DNA from: Onchocerca volvulus
Lineage: Eukaryota > Nematoda > Chromadorea > Rhabditida > Onchocercidae
Direction: 5' to 3'
Length of the DNA: 64,000 bases
Assembly: GCA_000499405.2 (NCBI GenBank)
Contig: HG738140.1
Span: 5,632,701 to 5,696,700 of the forward strand
Shown here: piece by piece, positions 1 to 12,073 of the stretch
Numbering within the stretch: the stretch's first letter is position 1
Layout of the letters: each line of letters begins with the position of its first letter
Notes under the pieces: generated by a model
Databases searched by the model: none
Seen by the model: the letters and a program-made list of their open reading frames with translations, nothing else
Told to the model about the DNA's origin: nothing
Translations under genes and position numbers: made by a program

Positions 1-1012
1 TGATTGTCGAAATAATGAATAAGTGTAATGAGTACATAGGTATGAGCTATATCGAATAATGAATTCATCACCAGAATCTTATCCAAATGTCGCAATGAGA
101 TGAACTTGTTTGGATAAAGTTTCTTGATATCCGGCCTAGTTTGTTAAATTTTTTCGATTAATTTTTCACTTTCATAGTATACCAATTCTTTTAAAAAAAT
201 TTGTGGGAACAACAAAAATATAAAAGTCACCGATGAAGATAATTATAACCATGTAATCCAACAAGAATATTTCCAAATCCATCAACTTTTAGCAAATTAC
301 CAAAAGTTCGATCAAACCATAAACCTGTAATTAGCAAACCTGTTGTACAAGATTCATCAGGAAAATAATAAATCCATAAGCCTTTTATCACATGTTAATC
401 TTTTTTAACAAGAAGAATTTTCTATAGAAATTTCGGTTAGAAGTCACTTTGATTTATCAGTAATTACAAAAATATAAATTTCAAAACTTTGGCCTCGAAA
501 ATAAAGTTATTTCTGGAGCTTATCAAAATTGATTGTGGAAATCACCGCGAATAACAAAATCTTGTTCATAAGGAAAAGATCTTAATTGTTCAGGATAGCC
601 GAGTAATATCAGACGATTGATAATATTGTTATACAGCAAAATATCATATTCTGGTGATTTATAAACTAAAATCCTTTTATGTAGTTGTAAAATCAAATAT
701 GAAATTGAAATTGTATTCCATTGAAACAATTTTAATAAGGTATAAAACTCAAAGATCACCAAATGGCTTATGGAAGAATAAGAAGTGCTTGAGATCAATC
801 AATATCAAGAATATTGATATACGGGTAGATTCATTTGACGAAGTTTCCGAGTGTTTATCATGCTATTCGAATAATATAAATATAATAGTCTTATTAGAAG
901 TTTCAACATTTAATTCTTTTAGTTTTACATTCACATACTTGCTAATGTGAAATCCATGTCAAATCCGTAATATCGAATTTTTTGAAGATATACTGATCGA
1001 TTAACGAAAACT
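1..1012 (-). CDS. NT5C2: Cytosolic purine 5'-nucleotidase (cN-II/NT5C2 type), partial
   Basis: Hydrolyses IMP/GMP-type nucleoside monophosphates in the cytosol. Four phase-consistent exons are visible on the minus strand: 939-1012, 546-665, 231-324 and 1-135, the last running off the window. In order they encode the VFVNRS segment, the HAD catalytic motif I ([10 protein letters not shown], with the nucleophile Asp), YKSPEYD, GYPEQL, the [13 protein letters not shown] stretch and YPNKFI, all in the order found in animal cN-II. Each join keeps frame and has GT/AG ends. The short first coding exon or exons that should precede VFVNRS, ending in phase 2, were not found between 1013 and 2279. The 3' two thirds of the gene lies outside the window. 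Family assignment is firm; orthology to NT5C2 rather than to a nematode paralogue is inferred. Confidence 0.88.
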
Positions 1013-2279
1013 CTAAAATAGGAAATTGAGAAATTGCGCATAAATATTGCAAATCAGATTTTTTTTTTTTTTTTTTTTTTGTTTCTGTCAAATGAAATAT
1101 TTCCATAATTAAATAAAGGTCCGATTGCATAGTGCAATTATGATGCTCAAAATTAAATGCAGCTCATTTTATTTTTCTTTTTTTTCATTTCGTAGTTCAC
1201 GTGGCACTCTTATATTCAATGCAATTTGAATATAATAAATAAAGTGCGCTGAAGAGTTTTCACGGTAAAAAAAAAATCGTTGGTTGATATGTCTTTTTTT
1301 ATTCTTTCATTTTTAAAAATTTTGAGCCTAGAGTTATTCAGATCATCAAGAAGCCACTATTTTGTTGCTATCATTTCAGTAATCCTCTCATAATTAATAA
1401 TAGAATTACGAGAGAGGAAATCAGTAATTGAAATGAATTACTGTTTGCATGGATCTTTTTCAATCCTTGATTCCTTTTTCACTTTGGAATTCCTGGCAAA
1501 AGTTTGTGTAGAACCTGTATTGCTTTTTACAAGACTTTCAGTATTCTCCAATTTTTCACTTTTCGGCATTTAAATTTTTTTGAGATGATGGACTCTAAAA
1601 ATTTTCAAATCAATATTCAATTTGGACAAAAATTCTGCCTTCAAAACACGAATTTACCACTAAGGATACTAAATGTTCCGAAGAAAAAAATATAGTTTCA
1701 AATTTTCAGCATATAAAGAATAGATTTTTAAAATATAAAAGCTATTTGCAATTTGAACCTTTATTATGACGGAACTTGCAACCGTTGGATCTTTATTATG
1801 CCCACCTGCCTCCAAATCGCTGATCTTACTTATCTTATACTCAGATACATTATGAACAATAAAGAAAATAGATTCTAAAAATGCTTAAAAATTTGGAATT
1901 AGAATGTTGTATCTGCAGGCTCCTATTTTCTTTAACAACTTCTTCAAAGCATCCATATAAAGATTTTTTTTTTTTTTAAGATAATTCTGTCAGGAAAAGT
2001 TGCACTATCAAAGCAAGACCGAACCGAAAAATCTTGCGAAAGTTGCTAGAAATGAATTCATTCGTGAAAATGTTTTATATTAATAAGATGAAAATTTGAA
2101 TATTATTTCTATACAGGATATGCAGCAATTTATTTGAATATGACAAATGTTGGAATAATTTCTCATGAGAATTATTTATGTATCTACAGATTTCGCAGGA
2201 AGGAATATACAAAATCATTTTCAAATTCGAATTATTCAAATACAACTTCAATTTTATCACAATAGATTACATCTAAAGA
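1013..2279. other. Gap between IFT56 and NT5C2 genes
   Basis: This AT-rich stretch lies downstream of the IFT56 stop and upstream of the recognised NT5C2 exons, both on the minus strand. It should contain the 5' end and promoter of NT5C2, but no exon could be supported. It has a 20-odd T run near 1060-1080. Nothing else was recognised. Confidence 0.5.
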
Positions 2280-5200
2280 TTATATGTTCAAATTATTTTC
2301 TTGAACATATCGTCGGATAATATTAGTAATGTGTTCCACCTGCGGATGATTACTCTTTTCCAACAGAATCATCGCTTCGCGGAGATGATCACTGAAATCT
2401 GCTTTTTATTGGAATTTGATTTCATTCAATTAAAATATGAATATAAAAATGAAATTTGCTATCTCCAATCAGAGAGGCAAATTCATATTTCTGAATAAAC
2501 TAAGGTCTAAGATAAAAAATTTATAAGAAAAAAACTAAGGTTTAAGACCAAAGATTTATAATTTTAATTTTATCCAGAAATATGCACATTTTTACACGAA
2601 GTCTAACTATCATTGCTCCCAAAATAATATTAAACTCTTTTCTGGAGATATAACAAATAATATAAATCAAAAGAGAACGCTTACCCTCTGCCTTTACTTT
2701 TTTTATTTCATGCTGAGTAAAAAAATTTGCAAGTTGAAGAGATTTAGTGGAGAAACAGTATCATAATGATGATGGTATAATTTAATTCCGAATTTTGTCC
2801 AAGCTGACTTATTTTCTTGCTCTATTTTTTGAACATTCGACTTATCTTTTGCTTCTTTCTTGTATTGCACAATAAAGAACCAATATTAATATTTAAAAGT
2901 AGCAATTGAAATACTAAATACTAACAATGGTATTTTCTGCTCCACGAACAATTTAAATACTCCAATAACAGCTCCTCGTTTACCTTCCCAATATTCTGGA
3001 TTCGGTTCAATTTTCTCCATGGCATAGAAGGATCTTGCTGAATACAAGTAATCACCAACCTTAATAAGTTATACAACTGTTATAACTTATATCGAAACTG
3101 AACAAGCGATAAAATCATCTGGGGAAGCCTATGGTAAAATTTATTAATTACCACCCAGTTCCGGTTGATATAATCCAAGAAAAAACATCTCAAGACCTCA
3201 AGAAAAAATTTCAAATCAGTTTCTTTTATTATTGTATGTGAATTGCTTGAATCTTTGCTTTTCTGATTAAAAAAAAAAAAAAAAAAAAACATCAAATTTA
3301 CTCTATAACAATCGTTCGCAATTACTGATAACAATTTAAGAGTATCGTCATTAGAATTCTTTATCTTTACATATATTTCCCAAGCCGATTTGCTCTTGCC
3401 GTTCTGGATATCTAAGAAAAAAAAAAACAATTTCAGATCTCAAATGAACATTTCAATATTATTACAACTTTCTTTGGTAATCATTCTTCGGATATTTTTC
3501 TCAAATCATACGCTGATCATTAAGTAATCGAAAAGCTTTCTTCTAGAAAAGTATGCAATTTCAGTTTCTCGCTTCCGACAAATTATTTCGACTACTCAAT
3601 TAATTCCGACCAAAAAGTAATAAATTCATTTAAAAAATAAAAAAGATGACGGCAGGGAAGTTAGGAAAATTAGAAAAGCGAAATTAATTCGAATTATTTG
3701 TGTATAAGTAGAAAAAAGGAAAAATTGAGAGGAAAAACAAACAGGCTCGAGCAAGGCTAAGAAAATATGCTGGCTTATTTCTCAATTCTTCGTCCACAAT
3801 CAACAATAAGTTGGCCTCAGCTTCTGCACTCTTATTACAGGCTAATAAAGCTTGGCCGATGTTGAAATTAAATGTATCATCATCGTGGAAATAGGTCTAA
3901 AATAACGAAAAAATTACTCTTCAACTTTTTTTCTTTCCAATTCGTAAAAACTCACAAAAACAAATCGTAAATTTTTGATAAAACTTACTTTGATTGAGTT
4001 CAAATAAACGAGCACCTCGTCAAATTGATTGTTTAAAAAGTAAGAAGATGCCATAGCTTGTCGGCCGATAATTGTATCTGTTAAAAAATTTATAAAGTGA
4101 AATATAAGAATCAAACACTGATCTACTAAGATTCTAAAACGAATTTTTTAAAATTCAGATCGATACGATAGTTCGATAATTCACTTCAACAGTATTCTTC
4201 TATTCCATCTCTACGGACGACAAAGGGGAGAATAACCCAGTGAACAATTTATTCGGATGAATTATTGCTTGTAAACGAAGAATTATTATGTAACGCAAGC
4301 GAAAAATCATTAAAAGTATGTTCAAACGAGATACATGCATACCGCATTCCGTAGCTGACTCGCCGACTACTTTGAAATGTTCCTGTGCCAATTTCAGATG
4401 TTCCTTCTGCGATCGAATTAAACATAATAAATAAATATAAAGTAATTTCTCAAATTTGGCTAAAAAAAAAATTTTCGAACAAACAATTCGTTGAGATGAA
4501 ATATAAAATATGAAATAAATGCTTGAAATCTAAAAATTCAAACAAAATAATTCACTCACAGATTTTGTTTGATAACCAATAATGCAATAAGTAATTGCTT
4601 TCAAAAGGTACTCAGTTGGATACTGTGGATTCATATCTCTTACCAAATTAAATGCTGCTTTTATGTCACCTAGAAATATGATTATTTAATTTTTGAAAAA
4701 AACTTTAAATTTGATTTATAAGAGAAAAAAATTTTGAAATAAGTTAGAATAAAATTATTTCTACTTCTAATTAATTATTTCATCGTTCATTATTCATGGT
4801 AGTCAATGAAAAAAAAAAAAAAAAATTCCAAGTTCTATGACGAATTCAACATCCAATCAGCGAGAATATAAAATTTTCCAGATGCATTATAAAACTTGTA
4901 AAAGGATTTATTGATAGTAAGGAATTTTTTCTTTTTTTTCTTCACCTCTTTTTCTACGGTCTCTTTCACTACAATCTTTTATTTATTTTAATTTTTGGTT
5001 TATTAACATCTTCACTACTTTCGATTCCTAAATAGAGATTCAAAAGGATTTATCAAAGTTCTGATCCGAAATCTCTAGTGCATACAAAAAAAGAAACAAA
5101 AATCATATTAATCGATGAAATGATTTAAAATTTTTGGCAAAATGAATTAGCTAAAGCATATATTAAGCGAATATATTGTTAGAAAAATTGAAAAGAGAAA

Positions 5201-7757
5201 TAATTAAAATCCTACTGATTGCTTCTCATCAAATTTACAATCAAACAAAAAAGTGTACCTCTTTTCAAGTAGAAAATTATCAAATTGAGTTTTGCTTCAG
5301 GCAGAATGTCGATTAATGGTGGAAGGATTTGAAGCGCAGCATTTCCCTCATGAAAGACTACCTCAAATGAAACATGTCAAATTGATGTTTAAGAAGATTT
5401 AATTGATAATATCCAATAGATTCTCATCATTCTCTTTATGATGATGATTTTTTGGTTTCTCAGAAATAGTACTTAGTAATTGCACATTTCTATGTTTTAA
5501 CCATCTTTACTATCTTGAGATTCAGTATAAACTCTAGTGAACTAAAATTAAATTATGGAAATTTTTATGCGAACAGAAAATGAAAGTGAAAAAAATTACC
5601 AAACAATTATCAAATCGAATTTTATAAAACTTATCAAAAAATTGTCAATTGATAAGACAAACCGTATTGTGAGAGATCAGATTCTTGACAAATATAACGC
5701 CTGAAGCTTTTCCATTTTGTAGCTTTTGAAGTTCTTTAGCAGCAGTTTTACCATTATATAATTTATAGTGATTGCAGGCTCGCAAATTTATAGCAACGGC
5801 ACTGTATGGATTTTCATTCAAATAAATTTGCAATACTTCCTATGTTTAAATGGCATAAATTTTGTGCTATAAATTATAAAAATTTTAAGTGTAAAAAAAT
5901 TCGTTCCGATCATTTTGCAAATTTAAAGTTTTAGTTACAAAATATTTTTCGCTAAATAAAATAGAAAATTATAGGATAATCAGTATATTTGACTATTGCA
6001 GAATGTTACAAGAGTGGTGCAAAAGAAATGAGTGATACTTAAAGTTTTTGAAAACAAATCTGTTAATCAGGTGCAGTGTTTTGTAATTCGAAATATACTG
6101 ATTAATATTTTCAGCAAATAACTAATTAATATATACTTACGAGTGAATCATCGTAGTAATCAAGCTTATAATAGCATAAAGCAAGATAAACATTCAATGC
6201 AATAAAATTCCTGGAAAAAAAATTGGAATTATTAAGAAATTGCGACGTTATTTCTCTTTTTAACGAAATGAATTTACTAAACATTTGGGAAATTTTAGGA
6301 ACACATAATTTTTGATGAAAGACAAGTATTGAAAATTTTCGGATTTTTTAAATTACAAAAACAAGTTACTTTTTACTGCCTAGAATCTTTTTATAGATAT
6401 CAATAGCTTCTTGATAATGTGAACGTAAGTAATGCATTGCGGCAAGTGATAACTGATCCTGAACAATATCCTGGAGATTATTGTGATTTAGCATTAGTTG
6501 TTTCTCATCCTTCAACCGATATGCCAGATGGAACAATAAACGATTCTGAAGTGCATTCTTCGGACCTAAAATAAGAAAGATTAAAGCAACATAAATATGA
6601 TTTTATAGATAATAATTGTTCTCATTCTCTTTTGATGAAAACAAACGACGGTTTTGGAGAAATTGTGAGACAACAATCACAAATGACTAATTTTCTCAAA
6701 CTTTCTGAAGTTTTTTTTCCTGTGTTTTTAATCTATCTCTTTATGATTAGCTACATATGAGTTTCATTTTAACATACCTCAACCAAGTTCAATATATTTG
6801 ACATTCTTTACTTTCATTTAGTAAGACATTTGAAGGAACGAGAATGATTTCTAGAATTTGTATGTTCGAATATTATTACAAATTATGTTATTTTGAAATT
6901 GTTCAACTTTAATTACCTTTTTCGGCATATTGCTTGGCTTCTGCATACATTCCGAGAAAAAATAAACAGCAAGCGATGTAAACATTTATTTCCGATGAAC
7001 AGTTTTTTTTGACCAGCATTTTTTCATATGTCTAGAATTGTCAACAAAATTTTCAACAAATAAATCCATCAAAAAAGAAAAAAAAAACTTACAAGAAGAA
7101 ATTTTCTTAAACCAAAAAATAAAACTTTAATTCAGATAATATTTCGAATATTGTATTGTCGGTGAATGACATAGATTATGCTTCTATAAATTTCAAATTT
7201 CTTTAAACTAGACTTCTATAAATTATAAACTTCAGTAAACTTTTTTTTCCCTTTTTTTTTAATGTATGTATTAGCTGACCGATATTGCTTTACGATATTC
7301 GCCAGCATGGAAAGCACAATGTCCGAGCCAAAGTTCTGTCATATCATCGATATTTCCATCTTTTGATTGAAACTGCAACTTTTTTAAAATCCAATTTCAT
7401 AATCAGAAGAATTGCTTCCATTTGCTTATTCACCAATATTAAATATACTTTTCGACAGCATATGCTGAATACTATTTCAGACTAACTATCAAAAAACTAT
7501 AAAAAATGATAATTATGTGTAAATATTTTAATGTGTTTAAATGATCAGATATGTTTAAATGATAACTTTGCTTAATTTATTATCGGACAAATTTCACAAA
7601 CCTGTATTAATGACATAGCACCGATATAATCATGTTTTAATAGAAACTCATCCAGCTCTGGAATTTTCGTGTCCCTCAATTTCTCTTCTGATTTCTTCGA
7701 AGATCGTCGGGATCTGGATACTAGCTGCAATCGTCGTCTAATGGATGTGAATATCAT
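2280..7757 (-). CDS. dyf-13: Intraflagellar transport protein IFT56 (TTC26/DYF-13)
   Basis: IFT-B complex TPR protein needed to build cilia, which in nematodes means sensory neurons. Fourteen phase-consistent exons: 7602-7757, 7280-7372, 6917-7031, 6370-6565, 6141-6210, 5663-5839, 5259-5361, 4560-4669, 4343-4406, 3989-4077, 3743-3896, 3302-3411, 2926-3059, 2280-2391. They give about 560 residues, close to the 554 of human TTC26. Landmarks are KIPELDEFL near the N-terminus, ELWLGHCAFH, ALNVYLALCYYKLDYYD, NLRACNHYKLYNG, EAKLNLIIFYLK, IANDCYR, PNPEYWEGKRGA and a C-terminus ending QENNLNI. The start was placed at 7757 because the N-terminus parallels the vertebrate one. An upstream ATG at 7947 fails on splice phase. 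Looks intact. Confidence 0.95.
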
Positions 7758-8498
7758 TCGAATATTTTTATCAATTGATTAAAACTATCTGGATATTGAA
7801 ATTTGGCTTCGAAACTATCAATTTCACCATATTATTTTTAAGACGTTAGTAATTTGAAATATTAAGACCAGTCCAACAACCAAATTTTCAGAAAATTGAG
7901 AATTGATAAGTTTGAAATTCTGGCATTCGAAGAAAACTTACTTACCATGATTTCCACAGCTAGCTCAGCTTATCGAATCAGTATAAAACTAAAATATGTG
8001 CAGTAATTGCGAAAAATTATTAGCGATACACTAACGAAACAAGTAGCGAGTTGCCAAGGTGACACACTACTTCGACAACCATGCCAAATTTTGTTTCTCG
8101 CAATAAAAGGTTGTTTAAAAGACCAGAAAGTCTAACGTGATGGAGCGATGGAAGGATCATCTTGAACAGGCTAAACCTGATTGCGGTTGAAAAATGCAAT
8201 TGTTAATTAATACAATTTCCTCAATCCTTTTAACTTGAAGACAAAGCGTCCATGGTTCAAGTTGAAAATGAATAACCAAATTTAAAAAAGTCCAGTTTCA
8301 GATTTTCAGGAGATTTTAATCATTTTATGGATTGAGAGTAGAAATAGAAGTGAAATTAAGAATGGAAAAATTGACACAATTAGTTAATTCAGATTCTAGC
8401 TTTTTATCATTCACAATAGTAGACTCTAATGGCATCGTGTAGAGACACAAAAATTATAAGAAACAAAATTTATTGTAACATAAAATATAACACTTTTG
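7758..8498. other. Gap between mrpl-47 and IFT56
   Basis: About 740 bp between the mrpl-47 stop and the IFT56 start, both on the minus strand. It must hold the mrpl-47 3' UTR and the IFT56 promoter or trans-splice site. On the minus strand an AATAAA lies at 8469-8474, about 25 bp after the mrpl-47 stop, implying a very short 3' UTR. No further gene seen. Confidence 0.5.
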
Positions 8499-10199
8499 CT
8501 ATGAAACTAATTCTTTCACTTCTTCAAGCTGAGAGATATCACTGATATAAGAGCGGGCTGAGCGTCGATGTTTCACCTGTAACACAGTCTTTGGATTGAT
8601 ATTTGAACTGAATCTGATCCAAGTGTCGAGAATTTTCAAATGAAATTAGTTCTGATTCGACACTACTTTTAATGCTAATCCGTAAAAAAGTGAAAAACAA
8701 AGAAAAAAAAAATCCAAGTACTTGATTTTTGGTAAGTCGTCTTCGTCTAACTTGATCATCTAAAACATCACGTTGCTTTGCATGCTCTTTTTCAGCCCAT
8801 AATTTTTGCATTAAATAAGCATCATCGTCCAGATAAGGCACTTCATACTCTTTTTTATTTTGCTTATCCGGAGGAGTAAGATGTTCTGTAGCACGCTTCC
8901 TAAAGAGACAACATATTTGTTTGGAATAAATAGGAATAATGAATTTACAAAGAACTTTCAATTTTAGTTCTTATATTTGAAATTAGTAAAGTACCTAAGA
9001 AAGAGAAATAAGGATAATTTGAAGAAAAATACTAGTATTAATACAAACTGGTAAGTAAAGCCTGCAAAAGAGGTAATGGTCCGCATTGGTGGGTCCGCTC
9101 CATCTCCGGTTTCAAGGCGAAAATAGGCATCGTTACGTTCATGTACCACTGATTCCAGGTTACACATACTCTAAAACATCAAGGTCGTTATATTTTTGTT
9201 ACATAAGATTGAAGTATGCAGACCAGATACTTCCATCAATTATTGAAAATTTAAAAAATCAGTGTTAGCAACTTTTTCAAATATGCCAATGTTTTTGAAA
9301 TTTTCAAATCTTCTCAAGTGATCAAATCAGACATTCTATTTTAGATATTCTAATACTTCGAATTAATCTTATTGTTGGCGATATTTAATATAAATGCTAA
9401 AGAATTTCATCAAAATCATGAAACAACCTCAGCAACTTTCTCAATACGATCAGGGTTAGGCATGCGACGTGCTTTTTGAACACAAGCATCCTGCATTGTC
9501 AATAACATATTGCGTTCTTTCAACAATACATACCTAAAATAATGGAAAATTTATTAATTTCCTCATATAGTTGAATAATATAATCAAAATCTTAATTCCT
9601 TACCATAATTTGTGGAGATCGGAATTTGATTTTAATCTTAATTCATCTTTACTCCATGGACGACCGGGTTTGCTCTTCTCATCAAGTTCATCTTTACCAT
9701 AATTCGCCGGATCATCGAAAAATTCGCGTAAACCTTCCGGAATATTTGTATCTAGTTTCGCAGTGCAAAAATTTAACACAGACTTGCTTACACTGCTGTA
9801 AGAAAATTCTCATCTCACTAATGTTTCGCACTTTTTTTATTTATCGGTAAATTCATAACTTTTTGCCTAGAGGTAATTAAAAATACATTCCGATATTATA
9901 AGTGAAAAAAGGGAAAAAAAAAAAGATGATCTCTGTAGCGATGACTGTCTTTCATTTAATTCAATCAATTAAAAAGGCTACACATTTAACAAAGGAAGTG
10001 GGATCGAATTCGTAATCATAAAAATCATACTATTAATAAAATTGAAATATTGGAAGAAAAAGGAAAATTACAAATCGATCTGGCAAATCTCAATCTAATC
10101 TAGAAATGTATTTTATCTGATCCTTTCCATTTGTTTCATTCATTTATTTACTTTAATAAATACTTACAAGCCTTGGCCAAGTCGCCTCAAAGCAAACAT
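8499..10199 (-). CDS. mrpl-47: Mitochondrial large ribosomal subunit protein uL29m (MRPL47)
   Basis: Nuclear-encoded mitoribosome protein with the bacterial L29 fold. Six exons: 10168-10199, 9604-9795, 9428-9533, 9049-9170, 8722-8899, 8499-8576, giving 235 residues; all joins keep frame. Order of landmarks: a short probable mitochondrial presequence (MFALRRLGQ), [10 protein letters not shown], then the diagnostic [18 protein letters not shown] with [19 protein letters not shown], and PYLDDDAYL in the C-terminal extension. Human MRPL47 has the same sequence of blocks. The start ATG at 10199 heads a 32-base exon. The 5' end faces TRIAP1 across about 540 bp, so the two genes probably share a promoter. 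Confidence 0.94.
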
Positions 10200-10735
10200 T
10201 GAGTTCAGTTCACTTCCATGTCCATCACCATTCCATACTTCTTCAGCACTTTTTATTTAATACTGTAATTCCCGAACTTCAGAACAACGGATCGAAAAAT
10301 AACATGTAAATGAAGAGAATTATAGATTGATGAGAATAAAAACATTGAGGTTTGTCAGAAGCGGAAGAGATTGATAAGATTGTTTCAAATAAACGAAAAT
10401 TAGTGAGAGTTCATCTTATTGTAAGTTTTTACTAATCTTATTTTCCAGTTCGTTAGCTAGTATGACCTGACCTGAAATGACCTTTCTTATTATTCTTAGC
10501 AGTGGCTGGTCTGTATTCATTGTAGGTTGTCAGTTCAAGTTGCCAACAGGAATAGTTGTGTAATGCAAATGAGATAGATAATTACTTTGAAGCGAAATAA
10601 GACTTTAATTTAGTAGTTTAATTTGAATTTGGAAGTTCTAGTTCAGTTTGGAAATTTAATATAAAAATGTCGTTTTCAGATAACGACAGCAAGAAGACTA
10701 ATTAGTACTAATTAAGTAATTGTTGTGAATGTGGT
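10200..10735. promoter_or_regulatory. Divergent promoter region of mrpl-47 and TRIAP1
   Basis: Non-coding interval between two divergently transcribed nuclear genes for mitochondrial proteins. It contains a cluster of TGACCT half-sites at 10463-10483. Promoter function is inferred from gene arrangement only. Confidence 0.6.
10463..10483. promoter_or_regulatory. Three TGACCT (AGGTCA) half-sites
   Basis: TGACCT occurs at 10463-10468, 10468-10473 (overlapping by one base) and 10478-10483. AGGTCA is the classic nuclear hormone receptor half-site. Finding three in 21 bp of a 70-plus percent AT promoter is unusual. Binding is an inference. Confidence 0.4.
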
Positions 10736-11829
10736 ATGACAGAACGGTATATGCCGAGCATCTTCCCGGAGTGTGACAAGTTGAAACAGGTGCGTACACC
10801 TGTCCCTTTTTTTATATTTTCATGATTTCAGCAAGGATGATGCTTTGGTTATCTTGCATGCATCCCTTGATATTGCATAGCAGGTTTATCTTGCATGCAT
10901 CCCTTGGTATTGCATAGCATTTATGACATACAACAGCCATTTTGAAGATGAAATGTGTGCAATTAAGTGTCAGTTAAATTTATTCAGGAGTGCTAATTAA
11001 TATCGATGAATGGATTTTAATTCGTTTTTGTTGATCAGGACATTTTTTAGGTTAGTAAGGAAGGATGCACTGACTGGCTGAAAGTTTACACTAAAAGGTC
11101 AATGATTTATAATTAATGATAGTATGGAAAGGAAAACTGAATATAAGCATAAGTCATGCAGTTATTCCAGAAATCAGATGTTCATTTTATATGTAATCAT
11201 TTTCAGTCGTCTATAGCAAAATGCAAGCTATAATCTAATATAGCGATTGCTGTACTTTAATAGCCGAGTATGGCCAGGCCTGATATTCTTTTGAATTCAT
11301 TCATATTACTACGAATATGATTTTTATAAAAATTCACAATAATTCTTGTTAATGACTATTGGGAATTGTGAATGATAACAAAAAAGAAAACAGAGACTTT
11401 CATTAATTAGTAACAATATGATTTCTGTTATTCAGAATGATAACAGAAATCATCTTGTTACTAATTAATGAAAGTCTCTGTTTTCTAATCTTTTATTTAG
11501 CACTATTTTGTTATAGGCATACGACAAGTGTTTTTCTGATTTCTTCGAAAAATTTATTAGTGCTGAAAGGTCGGCAAATTCAAATCCTTGCGGCCGTTTG
11601 CACGAAACATATCGGCATTGTATTGAAAAGGTAATTTTTTGTTATTTACTTCGAATTCCTTCTATATATAAATATCAAAGTTTCTCCTCAATACATTGGA
11701 ATTTAATTGATAAAATAACAGAATCTTGAAAAGAATAAAATTTACGATATCGATTTCAACGAACTTCGAAAAGAAGTGCTGAATACAACAGAGGATTTGC
11801 TGAAGGATTCTCAAACTGCTGATAAATAG
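10736..11829 (+). CDS. TRIAP1: TRIAP1/Mdm35-like twin CX9C protein
   Basis: Small intermembrane-space chaperone; in yeast and human it partners PRELI/Ups proteins that move phosphatidic acid and serine between mitochondrial membranes. Three exons: 10736-10789, 11517-11630, 11722-11829, giving 91 residues. The twin CX9C signature is complete: C13-X9-C23 (split by intron 1) and C43-X9-C53, with AYDKCF and ETYRHC around them. The C-terminal helix contains IDFNELRKEV. Like the family there is no cleavable presequence; import would use the MIA40 disulfide relay. Intron 1 (727 bp) carries a 37-bp tandem duplication and a long perfect hairpin. MED10 begins 245 bp downstream. Confidence 0.92.
10849..10922 (+). 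repeat. 37-bp tandem duplication in TRIAP1 intron 1
   Basis: Two adjacent copies (10849-10885, 10886-10922) share the core TTATCTTGCATGCATCCCTT and TATTGCATAGCA, with a few differences at the ends. Confidence 0.85.
11386..11485. repeat. Long near-perfect inverted repeat
   Basis: The left arm begins GAAAACAGAGACTTTC at 11386 and the right arm ends with its reverse complement at 11485. Arms are about 47 bp with a loop of only a few bases around TCAGA. It lies inside TRIAP1 intron 1, just before exon 2. Confidence 0.9.
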
Positions 11830-12073
11830 TTCAAATATACTTCCAAGTAATTCTTCTGAGATTTAATAAGTCTTCTAATCACATTTTACTTATCAATTTC
11901 ATTCATTCTGATTGTTTTTTAAATTCAATGCGCATTGGAATTTCTTTCTTCTAACATATCCTCTTTCTTGCGCTCTTCTGAAATTAAGTTGTATTTGTCT
12001 GTGCATTGCTGACTTTCATATATTTCCCATTGTGGTGAAAACTGGTATTATTTTAGAATTAAAAAGAGAATCA

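Noticed and set aside
7944..7947. ATG followed by GTAAGTAAG as a start exon of IFT56
   Set aside because: The exon would end in phase 0 or 1, but the next acceptor inside the 7602-7757 exon needs phase 2; the ATG at 7757 fits family N-termini better.
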